From: Auricularia sp. M13
Taxonomy: Eukaryota > Basidiomycota > Agaricomycetes > Auriculariales > Auriculariaceae
DNA: 64,000 bases
Direction: 5' to 3'
Assembly: GCA_037042915.1 (NCBI GenBank)
Contig: JAXOIZ010000014.1
Location: 22,454-86,453 of the forward strand
Program-made: the position numbers and the translations under genes
Notes under the pieces: model-generated
What the model was told of the DNA's origin: nothing
Databases searched by the model: none
What the model saw: the letters and a program-made list of their open reading frames with translations, nothing else
Shown: positions 49,842-61,180 of the stretch, piece after piece
Position numbering within the stretch: the stretch's first letter is position 1
Layout: each line of letters opens with the position of its first letter

Positions 49842-50765
49842 ACTCGAACTTCCACTCTTGCGGGTGGCTCTTTGGCCGCGGACGCCGAAGGCGGCCGCCA
49901 CGTGCTCGTCTTGCCTGGTCGACGGTTTTGGCGCCGGCTTGCTCGCTGCCACGACCGCCGTGCGCGCTGGGCGTTAGTCCCCTACTGCCGCGGCGTTCGT
50001 GGCTGCTGCTGCTGCATCCCGCTCATCGCTCGGTGCAGCGTCAAAGAAATTACTAGGTAATTAACAAGCAGCTCGCAGTCGGCAGCCGTCGAGAAAGCTC
50101 GCGCCCAACTCGCGCTGCCGTGACCCCAGTTGGTCTCTATGCATCCAGCGACGTCGCGCTTGCATCCCGCTTTGCGCTCGCAGTCGCATACACCGCGCGC
50201 TTGCAAGACGCTGCCTGCCATTCATCCAGATCCCCACGCTCGCCGACCTTGCCAACGTACTCGAATTGACTTGCCATCGTCGCGTCAAAGACATTGCTAC
50301 CAGCCAAGTATTGGCGATGACTCTGCGAACGTCGTCAACTAAGCTCGAACGTCGGCTCACAAGGAATGGTCGCGCTGCATCTCACAGTCGCATACAACGC
50401 GCGCTTGCAAGACGCTGCCTGCCATCGTCGCGTCAAAGACATTGCTACCAGGTAAGTATTTGCGACAGCTCTGCTCACGTCGTCATCGCCCGCCCGAGTA
50501 ACGGTGTCGATCGTGAGTTTTCATTGTCGACTAAAAGTCAAACAAACTCACCGAACGCGTCAGTTTTCCAGGACAACTCGACGGCTCAGCGGTGCCAAGA
50601 CCGCATCGAGCAGCGTTGCAAAGTCCGCGTCCAGCAACGTTGCAAACAGCTGCCCCTCGTCGCTGCCGATCGTGAGTTTTACTTTCTTGAACTTGAAGCC
50701 CTCTTACATCATCATCATCTCTTGGATCGCACTCAGGATTCACTCGCGGGCACGCGCCGTCCATG

Positions 50766-50820
50766 GTACGCTATGAATGCCTCTTTCCTATCCCTGACTT
50801 TGTACACTGACTTCATTCAG
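50766..50820 (+). other. Intact intron-like element in unit 6
   Basis: 55 bp with GTACGC donor, CTGAC branch and TTCAG acceptor. It corresponds to donor-less remnants in units 1-5. The surrounding plus-strand frame is unidentified. Confidence 0.35.
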
Positions 50821-53800
50821 GACACAACTTTTGCCGATCGAGGACGAGTTCAGCGATGCCCACGGCTCGCGCGGTGCCGTTCTAGGTCTGTCGCGTGTTT
50901 TTATTTGCACGCAGCCAATTCTGACGATCGGACGCTCAGATTATACAAAGGACCGCGACGACGCAGACGGTGACACGCACCGCGCTCAGCTTGAAGCCGC
51001 GTGGGCAGCAGACGACGAGGAGCTGCCGATAGGACGCAAATCAGGCGCCAGAGCGCAGCTCGCGACTCGGGGCGTTCAGCTCGTCGTCAGCGGCATGCGC
51101 AGTCGCGGCCTGCGCGTGCCAGCTAGAGAGGACGGCGCTCGCGTCACGCACTCCGTGCTCGCGGCGCAGAACGTCCAGTTCGATGCAAACAGGCTCGCGG
51201 CCTTCGCCCCAAGCGCCGTTCTCTCTTGCGTGCGCGCCAGCGAGAGAGGACAGCGCTCGGGTCGCCCACTCCGTGATCGCGAGGCGGAGCGTCTGGTTCG
51301 GTGCGAACAGGCTGCGCGCCGCAAGCACCGTCCTCTCGCGCGCACGCACCAGCGAGAGGGAGGACGGTGCTCGGGTCGCGCGCGATGCGGAGCGTCCGGT
51401 TCAATGTGAACAGGCCGCGCTCGCCGTCGCGGCCAGCGCTACGAGCCCCGTTCTCTCTCTCGGATGCGTGCATGCAAGAGAGGACAACGCTGGGTCCGTG
51501 CACCCCGCGAGCACGATATGTATGCGTAGCGACTCACCAATATACCGTTTCCCTCGCCATTCCGCGCCATCGCCGTCGTGCTGCAAAATGAGCTTGAGTA
51601 AAGTCTACATGCGATAGGAAGGCCAAGGACGTACTATTGGTGAAAATGGTAGCGTGAACTTGGACCGCAAATTAATGCTGCCTGCGAGGGAAGTTGTCAG
51701 CCGCGAGCAGAACCCATCGCAATCACTAGTACTCACCTGTGACGGCCGAACGGTTGTCTTGTACACCAACAAATGTATGCCTGCCTGTAAAACGTCATTT
51801 GGCTGAAACGGACTGCGATCGGACACTCACAATCGAGTGTCGTGTGTTGGCGCTGTTCGGTGGTCGTGAGCATACTTACAGCCGGCGGACGACGCACAGC
51901 GCAGAATGATGAACTCACGATCGGCGACGTTGAATGTGTCTGGTACAACAACGGGCACATACCGGGGGGTATTTCCGTCGTCATGAGCGCAGGCAGTCGG
52001 AACGCGACAGGAAGACTCACGATGTCGCAACGAGAACGCTCGATCGACCCCACGTCGACAGCGCGGGTACGCGGCGAGCACGAGTCCAGTGGCCACGGAC
52101 ATCGAGGGCGCACTCGGAGTGCGCGAATGCATACGTCGGTTCTGCGAGGTGGCGAGGAGAGAACGTGGGCGATGCGGAGGAGGGAGGTCGGGCTCGATGC
52201 TGCACCAGAGTCGCACGCACGCACCTTTTATACCGCTACAGCGCGGCCTCCCTTCCGATTGAATCCCGGAGGATGACTGTTTCACCTCGTACGAGCACCA
52301 TGAATAACTTGTTTGCGTTGCTGAAGCGAATCGGCGGTGCCGAGACCGGGCGGCGGAGGGTTGTGCGGCCTCGCGTCGCGATTCAGACCGATATTCTGCT
52401 CGTCCCGCTGCGTCCCCTGGAAATTTTCGTCTTGCACCAAATTTCAGTGGTTCAGGATCCAATTAGGCGCCCGTGGGTCAAGGTAGGGAGGGAGTAGGTA
52501 CCCCTATACCCTCTAGACTCCCAAAATCGCTCCTACTCACGGCCGCCGCGTTTCCGCGTCTCCACGCAGCTCTACCGCGCCATCTGATGCCTAACAAACC
52601 GGCGATTGATCTCCGTGAAACGAGAAGCCCAAAGAATAGAGCGGCATTGCGAGAAACCGCGTTTTCGTCGCTACAGCGCCGACCGCGTAGCTAGGCTCCC
52701 AGCCTCTTCTGCGGCGGATTTCTCATCGGAAAGCACTGCTCAGTCAGCGCTCATTGAGACGGCATGTGTCAGCACCGGTGAGGCCGCGAGGGTAGGCCGG
52801 TGTGTGCGAGTTCATGGGGCGTTGTTCTGGCTGAGCGGAGTTTGATCACGCGCGTTCTCGTCCCCCCGGGCCGAATTTCTCACCGAATTTCGACGCCTCC
52901 GCGGGATACTACCCTCAGCGATGCTATAAATAGAACATGGACTGTACATGAGTGCATATGTGAGAGGTAAATGTTCTGGAATGGGTACAAAGTTCGCGTT
53001 TTGCGCTCGCGGCGCTCAAGATTTCACCCTGTAAGAAGCGGCCTGGTCGCTCTCATGGACAATTCACATCGTATATTAGCCTCTCAGACTGTTATCGTTG
53101 ACTGGCATTTATCATGCCGCACAATCCGACTTCCCTGCCCTCGTGAGCTGGTCACCAGACGTGCATCTGCACTTGAGATAGAACTAGACAAAATGACTAT
53201 TCAGAGACCTTATATATGACGCATATCTCATTGTCCGGGATCTCAGCCGCCTCAGACGTCGCGTGTATGTTCAGTGCACTCATTCTGCAGCATACGACGC
53301 GGGATAGCGCGTTTTGAACGGCTGAGGCTCCTCAGCCCCGTTCGCATGCATATTTTGCATGCCGCTCGGAATCCGAGGAGGTTCGGCAGGGGTGTTCGTG
53401 CTGTGCATACCCAGATTGGAGCTACATCGCGCGACGATATTCCCGTGAGAACCTCAGGTTCATGTGTCACAGAAATGCTGTGAGATTATACAGACGATGT
53501 TGGGCAACTGCTGTGGCTGAATTCACTCGGCAAAATGGAATGGTTTGATGGTGGCAACGAAACACCGGATGACCAAGGCCGGACTTGCGCCAAAAATTTC
53601 GTCAACTCCGCCCCGTGCCTTTCTTCTCCAGACCAGTGATAAGTATCCCAGGTCCATTCTCACCCAATTCTCTGCACCATATTCCCCCTGCGCTCACTAC
53701 GCTCGACAGACGTGCTGCGCAGCTGCCGTCGGCCATGTTGGCGAACCTCTGCGTGCAGCTTACTCTGGTGGTGCGTGCGCTCTGCCATCTGCTCTCGGAG

Positions 53801-56726
53801 TCGCTTTGCTCATTGTGCCCAGGAGATACACGTCACGTGACTCGCACATCCCGCAATTCGGCCTCCAGTCTCCGCACAGGCAGCGGCAACAGGATCGCTA
53901 CCAGACCACTGTCACGGGAGGTTGAGCTCAATAGTGCGTTCTATACGTCCATATGTCGCGTCTCCGAAAGTTTGCTCATGTTTGCCACCAGCCTCTTCCT
54001 CGAGCTCCCAGCATCACTGCCTCAAATCCACAGACCGACAGGCTCAATGCAACACGCAACCGATCTGACGGCGTTTTTTGTGCGGGCTATGCGCAGCCGT
54101 CCGCACAACACGCGTTTCTGTCTCTGATGGCCGGTGTCGCTGCACGCGCTCGAATACCTCGGTGAGTGCTTCAGTCGTCATTTGTGCAGTCTGCAGTCGT
54201 GTCTGACAATCTCGATTAGCCTGAAATGCAGTTCGGCTTTGAACACTCTCCGGCGACCTTGAAAAGCATCGCTGCAGCTTTCCCTTCGGAGACGGGGAAA
54301 TCGGCCTTGCAGCCCGCCGTCGCATGCCAAATCTGCGCTCTCGCCACGGCACACCCTGTCGGTTTAACCTCCATGATTCTGTGAGTGCAAACCGCCATCC
54401 TCCGTAGATATGGAATCTGCAACTGACGTGATCTCTTTGCAGAAAACGAATCGATTCGGGTCCCAAGCCGGCGACGTCGACAGCGCCGTGGGCCTCATGT
54501 TTCGCAAGACGTGTTTCTTGTGGTGAGTACATCGAACATCGTCTCTTCGCAGATATGGAATCTGCAGCTAACGTGTTTGACCTTTTGATTGGCAGGAATT
54601 GCTGTGCGAGTCCGCGTACCCTCTGCCAATGTCGCCAACCATCCCGACCACAGCGCAGCGGGACAAATTACCGGTTTCCTGGCATCAAAATGGCGCTCAT
54701 GCTCGATCTCATCCACGAGGCGCATACCCTCGACGCGGAACCGGCGCCTGTCGCCGGCGAGCGACGTTATTCCCCATCGCCGTCGGCAACACAACTCATC
54801 CGTTCTGCGGCAAAATTGGCCCCAGGTATCGCGCACATGACGGAGTCACTCTGGTGAAATGGTACGTCGCGCTGCCGCGGTTTCGTTCCTCGATTTTCGA
54901 TCCTTTGTTGCTCACCTTCCGATCAACAGCTGGCTGCTGAACTCGACCTCAGTCTATCGACCTGGAAATGCGACATCTGGTTGCAACTGACACCAGGAAA
55001 CATGGTGCGGGCTGTGCTGCGCGTGGGCTCCGTCCGCGGTTGCTGGCGCGGCGTTCGTTGCCACTTGCTTCCCGTCGCCCTCGCCGCCGTCGGAATCGGA
55101 CACGGCGTTACACGCTAGACGCGGCCTCGTGGATTATGCTCGTTTCATGGGTATTCTGCTACGGAGGACAGGTGCTGAGGTGCGTCCTCGTCTCGCAGTT
55201 CCCCAATTCGTTTCTTACTCCTCGCCCACCGCTAGCCACAGAATCGCGCCAGTCCTCGTCCAATCAGCACACACTCTCGGAGGCGGGTGAGCATCTGTGC
55301 TATCGATTACCACGTCCAGCGTTCCGCTGGAGCGCTCGCTCTACGGCCGCTGGTGCTCGATTTTCCGTCCGCCGTGCTTCCCATCACCCAGACCGCCTCG
55401 GAACCGGACCTCGTCCGTTCCGCGCAAGACTCGGGCTCGGACATGGCCACGATGGAAGGACTCTGCAGCGCGAACGGAGTGCGGTGAGGGTGCGTGCTCG
55501 TCTCGAAAGCGCGTTTTTGCTGATCGCGCCATCACCAGCCGCACCTCGGGCCCTCCTCTCGACCGATGCGCGCCAGCGCGTGCGTACCAGCGCGGATACG
55601 GGCTGCGGCTCAGCCCATCAAAAATCACGCGCCGAGGCCACTTCCTGGGACGCGAATCGCAAGATTCGTTCGCGCGCGCCCGGCCGAGACGCGGAAACTG
55701 CGTTCGTTCGGCGTCGTCCGTTTGCCACCAAATCGCGGGCCATGATTCGACTTGCACGCAGTACCCATGGCCCCCAGTCGCTAGCACCGGCGCTTGGAAC
55801 TGGCGCGCGAATCGACGGATTTGGTCCGGCGCGCCCAGACTCGGTCGACATCAACCTCGGCCGTTCCGCCTGAGGATCGGGCTCGCGGTTCTGCTCGACA
55901 CTGGGAGTCTGCAGCGCGAGTTGCATGCCATGACGGTGCGTGGTTGACTCGCAATTCGCGTTTTGCTGCTGACGTCCCCAGCACCGCCGTGTGCATCTCC
56001 AGGTCATTCCCGGCCCCCGTGTGCGGCATCTGGCGCGCATGGACGCACAGACCCACCGAGTCAACGCTCGAGGACGGGCGCTTCTTCCTCGGGCGGGAAT
56101 CGCGAGATTCAGTTGGTCGCGCACGTCCAAAACGCAAAACTTGCGTTCCGGCGACCTCGCCCGAATCTCCCCAAATTCTGGCGCTGAGTCGGGGTAAATG
56201 TCAGCACTCATGAGCTGTGAGCTCTCGCGCCGGCGCTTCGTATTCCCGCGGGAATCGACGATTTTGGTCGCGGACGAGCCGAACGCAAAACTCGGTTTTC
56301 CTCGACCTCGGCCGTTCCGCGTGAGAGTCGGCACCGTGGCTCGAGTGCATAAAATGCGCCTGAGGACCGATTTTTGGCTGCGTGCGGCCCTGAACTGCGT
56401 CGCGCACGGACGATTTTGTTCGCGTTTTGGCCGTTCCGTCCTCTTCTCGCTCGTTCCCGCGGTCCTGTATGCATTTTGACACGTAATACACAGTATTGAA
56501 CACATCCCTGAGCCCGAATCGAACCGTTCACAGCAGGCATGCCGTACTCTCACAGCAAGCACGCCGCACTCTCACCCCCACAACGCCCATTCCCCGTCTC
56601 CCGCCCCTCTCGCGTAGATAGGTCCTACCTCCCGCAAACTCCTCCCATTCACTCCCCAAGCACCAATCAGGACTGTGAAAAGTTAAAGACTTACTGAACT
56701 CTCCTCGACTTCACTCTTTTCAGCGT

Positions 56727-58430
56727 CTACGCACTCCGCCCGTCCCAAGGGCCCGGCGAAATGAGGTGGCGGCGCAGTGGCAGTAAACCGTGTTGTATTG
56801 CTCGCAAAGATAACGATCTATGTACACAACCGCAGCGCCACGCATCGGGCTTAATCGACGCCGTCAGCAGGTCGCCCAGCGTCCACGCCGTCGTGTCGCG
56901 CACGTGAATGTCCGGGTCGCGAATCATGTCAATCATAATGGGCAGCGCCTGCTGGACGAGCGGCGCGAGAGCCGCGGGATCAGGGCCGTCAAGAATCGAG
57001 CCGAACGCCATGACGGCCGCCTCGCGGAAGTGCCAGTCGGGGTTCTTGATGTTGACCTCGATGAACGGCAGCGCCTGCTGGACGATCGCGTCGCCCACGG
57101 CCTGCGCGAGCAGACCCAAACACGTGCCAGCGGCCATCGAGACGTTCCACTCGTCCTCGTCCGCGTCCTCCTCTTGGCGCGTGAGCAACTGCAGGATGAC
57201 GGGCATGATCTCGGGCAGGGCGATTTTGGCAAAGTATTTGCTCTCGTTCTCCGGCTGCTCGCCGTACTCGGCGGCCTCCGCCTCCTCGATAGCGAGGTCG
57301 ATCTCCTCCTCGCACACCGTCGACCAGAACTCGACGGCCTGCAGCGCGACGGCCTCCTCCGGGTTCTTCATCCCGAGCACGGTGAGGCCGAACAGCGCAC
57401 GCTCCATGTAGAAGCTCATCTTGTCGTAGTACAGGCCCATTATGCGCACCAGGCATTCGAACGCGGCGACCTGCACGGGCACGGACGGGTTCTGCGTCGC
57501 CTCGCAGACGACCTGCATGATGTAGTTGCGCTCGCCCTGCGCTAGTCAGCGGACGCGTCATCTCGCTTGCTCGGGACCGACTGACCTCGCGTTCAAAGTT
57601 CTCGCGCACAAACTCGAGCGAGTTGTAAAGCGCATTGATTGCGGCGAGCTGGACGTCTGGCGACGGCTCGTCCTTGCGCGCGCCGTGTACGACGGCGGTG
57701 AGGATCTCGTTTGCGCGCATGGCGAGCACCTCCGGCCGCTGCCACAAAATCAGCGCCGAAAACCAAAAGAAAAAACCAAGGAAAAAACGCACGATGGTCT
57801 CGCAGATGTAGCCGATCGTCTGGAGGGCGGCGACGCGCAGGTTGGCGTTGGAGGGGTCATTGACGTAGCCGAGCAGGCCCTGGATGAGCTCGGGCCACTG
57901 GTGATGCGGCAGCTCGACGGCGGCGATGGCGGCGATGACCTGGGCAGAAACGCCCGCCGCGCGCGTGGGCGACGAGAGCGTCTGCAGGACCTGCTGTTTG
58001 ACCTGGTTTTTGGTGTCGGCCGGGAGGTTGAGCCAGCGGGCCTCGTAGTCTTGCTGCCGTTGCACGTCCTGTCCGCGGAACTGAGTATACTGCGGTTACT
58101 GGCACAAGATAATAGACTCACCCTTGCTGTCAGAGCGTTCTTGAGCGCGATACCGGCGGCGTTCCTCGTCAACATTTCTGCAGACTCTTTGGCGAGCTCC
58201 TGGGCGAGCAGCACCATGTACACGGGCTGCGGCGGGCATCAGTACTGACCAGGCCGTGGCGCAGACGCTGATTGGGACGCACGTAGTTGGTGGCCGCTGC
58301 GTGCTCTAAGGCGGCGGTGGCATTCTGACGCGTCGCGGCGTCTGGCAGATAGGTTAGTATTAACCGACGCGCTCTATACGGGGCACTCGCCAGTGGCCAG
58401 CGAGTCTGAAAGGAGACTGGCGACGTTCAT
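56727..58430 (-). CDS. KAP95: Truncated importin-beta / Kap95-like protein, copy 7 (silent divergence)
   Basis: Exons 58391-58430, 58283-58341, 58122-58226, 57793-58080, 57586-57738 and 56727-57536. Eight exon substitutions against copy 1 sit at 57234, 57393, 57399, 57616, 57628, 57640, 57652 and 58179. Each is at a third codon position and silent (Tyr, Leu, Arg, Leu, Leu, Ala, Val, Ala), so the protein is identical to the other copies. Introns carry further changes (near 57543 and 57746) without hitting splice sites. The strongly altered part of the array starts just upstream of its start codon, so its promoter region is disturbed. Confidence 0.83.
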
Positions 58431-58599
58431 CCTGCAGCTCGTGCCTGGAGAATGGGAGGAGAGAAAGTGTGGCTCTGTTTTCCCGGTCCGCTCGCTTTTT
58501 CCCTCGCGTCCAAAGAACAACCTCGACTATGGACAAGGCAAGCAAACTGTCCTTTCTTACTTTTTTTCTTAATCTCACATGGGCGCCCGCCAGGCAAGA

Positions 58600-59540
58600 G
58601 GAGGTAAGTATTAACAAAGCTCTGCAGTCACGCCGTCATCGCCCGCTCGCGCTGCCGTGACCCAGTTGGTCTCTATGATCCGTGAGTTTTCATTGTCGAC
58701 TAAAAGTCAAACAAACTCATTCCGAACGCTCGTCAGTTTTCCAGGACTCAATTCACTTGCCATCGTCGCGTCAGCGGTTATTGGCGATGACTCCTGCGAA
58801 CGTCGTCCGAGCAGCGTCAGCTCACAAAGTCCGCGTCCAGCATACATGCTTGCAAGACAGCTGCCTGCTATCCTCGTCGCTGCCGATCGTGAGTTCGCGT
58901 TACATTGCTACCGGGTTGAACTTGAAGCCCTCTCGTCATCATCAGCTCATCTCGGCGATCGCAGCCGTCCAGGATTCATCGCGGGCACTCCGTCCCATAC
59001 ACGCTTGAACGCTGCTTGCCATTCATTCCAGAACCCCCCTGACGTTTGTACACGAATTGACTTCATTCAGCGACACAACATTTTGCCGATCGAGGACGAG
59101 TGCTCACGTCGATGCCCACGGCCTGCGCGGTCGCTTCTAGGTCTGTCGCTGTTTTTATTTGCACGCAGCCACCCTGCCGATCCGACGCTCAGATTATACT
59201 CAATTGACTTGCCATCGCGCGTCAAAGCATTGCTACCAGGTAAGTATTTGCGACACGACGCGCTCAACTTGATAACGCTCAGGGTCATCCGGACGGCGAG
59301 GAGTTGCTCGATGAGATTGTCGACTAAAGTCAAACAAACTCAGAGCGCAGTTTTCAGGACGACTCGGGGCGTTCAGCTCGTCGTCAGCGGCATGCGCAGT
59401 TCGCGGCCTGCGCGTGCCAGCCCTCCTACATCATCATCATCTCGGATCGCACTCAGGATTCACTCGCGCACGTCCATGGTACGCTCGCGGCGCAGAACGT
59501 CCAGTTCGATGACAAACAGGATCGAGGACGAGTTCAGCGA
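58600..59540. other. Interleaved segment made of two out-of-register repeat blocks
   Basis: Short blocks alternate between sequence matching 6300-6400 and sequence matching 6560-6700 of unit 1. For example, 58751-58773 matches 6300-6322, then 58781-58806 matches about 6344-6370, then 58809-58816 matches 6641-6648, then 58820-58826 matches 6390-6396, then 58827-58839 matches 6655-6667. The plain order of either parent block is not kept. Confidence 0.6.
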
Positions 59541-61180
59541 TGCCCCACGGTTCGCGCGTCGTTCACAGGTCTGTCGCGTGTGTTTTTTATTTGCGCGCCA
59601 TTCCTGACGATCGGACGCTCCAGATTATACAAAGCTCCGCGACGGGTCGGTGCCGCGCCGCGCTCGATCGCGAGGCGGAGCGTCTGGTTCGGACGCAAAT
59701 CAGGCGCCAGAGCGCGCTCGCGGCTCAGCGTTCAGCTCGTCGCGCGGCACGCAGTCGCGGTCCAGCGCCAAGCTGTTCTCTCTCGCGAGGACGGTGCCTG
59801 GTCGCACTCCGCTCGCGACGCGGAGCGTCCGGTTCGATGTGAACAGGCCGCGCTCGCCGTCGCGGCCAGCGCTACGAGCCCCGTTCTCTCTCTCGGATGC
59901 GTGCATGCAAGAGAGGACAACTGGTCCGTGCACCCCGCGAGCACGATATATGCGTAGCGACTCACCAATATACCGTTTCCTCGCCATTCCGCGCCATCGC
60001 CGTCGTGCTGCAAAATGAGCTTGAGTAAAGGTCTACATGCGATAGGAAGGCCAAGGACGTACTATTGGTGAAAATGGTAGCGGAACTTGGACCGCAAATT
60101 AATGCTGCCTGCGAGGGAAGTTGTCAGCCATGAGCAGAACCCATCAATCACTTGCACTACTCACCTGTGACGGCCGAACGGTTGTCTTGTACACCAACAA
60201 ATGTATGCCTGCCTTTAAAACGTCATTTGGCTGAAACGGACTGCGATCGGACGCTCACAATCGAGTGTCGTGTTGGCGCTGTTCGGTGGTCGTGAGCATA
60301 TACAGCTGGCGGACGACGCACAGCGCAGAATGATGAACTCACGATCGGCGACGTTGAATGTGTCTGGTACAACAACGAGCACATACCGGGGGTATTTCCG
60401 TCGTCATGAGCGCAGGCAGTCCCGGAACGCGACAGGAAGACTCACGATGTCGCAACGAGAACGCTCGATCGACCCCACGTCGACAGCGCGGGTACGCGGC
60501 GAGCACGAGTCCAGTGGCCACGGACATCGAGGGCACTCGGAGTGCGCGAATGCATACGTCAGTTCTGCGAGGTGGCGAGGAGAGAACGTGGGCGATGCGG
60601 AGGAGGGAGGTCGGGCTCGATGCTGCACCAGAGTCGCACGCACGCACCTTTTATACCGCTAGCAGCGCGGCCCTCCCTTCCGATTGAATCCCGGAGGATG
60701 ACTGATTCCTCGTACGAGCACCATGAATAACTTGTTTGCGTTGCTGAAGCGAATCGGCGGTGCCGAGACCGGGCGGCGGAGGGTTGTGCGGCCTCGCGTC
60801 GCGATTCAGACCGATATTCTGCTTTCGTCCCCGCTGCGTCCCCTGGAAATTTTCGTCTTGCACTAAATTTCAGTGGTTCAGGATCCAATTAGGCGCCCGT
60901 GGGTCAAGGTAGGGAGGGAGTAGTACCCCTATACCCTCTAGACTCCCAAAATCGCTCCTACTCACGGCCGCCGTTTCCGCGTCTCCACGCAGCTCTACCG
61001 CGCCATCTGATGCCTAACAAAACCGGCGATTGATCTCCGTGAACGAGAAGCCCAAAGAATAGAGCGGCATTGCGAGAAACCGCGTTTCGTCGCTACAGCG
61101 CCGACGTAGCTAGGGCTCCCAGCCTCTTCTGCGGCGGATTCACATCGGAAAGCACTGCTCAGTCCAGCGCTCATTGAGAC

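Larger units (their letters stand above)
43963..52760. repeat. Tandem array unit 6 (8798 bp), mosaic
   Basis: Offset in the gene region is +43953. Its left 2.4 kb and its right end after about 51010 match units 1-5. Between about 46400 and 51010 it carries scattered substitutions and small indels, including a private 12-bp insertion at 49830-49841 and several changes at 50020-51010. Some of these (for example an extra C near 50569) are shared with unit 7. Confidence 0.95.
52761..61180. repeat. Tandem array unit 7 (8420 bp), right part rearranged
   Basis: Offset in the gene region is +52761. From 52761 to about 58440 it differs from the consensus by occasional substitutions and a few small indels (for example four extra bases near 53773, one missing near 55506, two missing near 56008). 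After about 58440 the match breaks into many short blocks with indels. The segment corresponding to 5800-7200 of unit 1 is shortened and scrambled, which is why the unit is short. Confidence 0.93.

Noticed and set aside
58657-59607. 316-codon frame in the altered patch
   Set aside because: It exists only in the interleaved segment that appears to be an assembly mixture and is not present in any clean unit.
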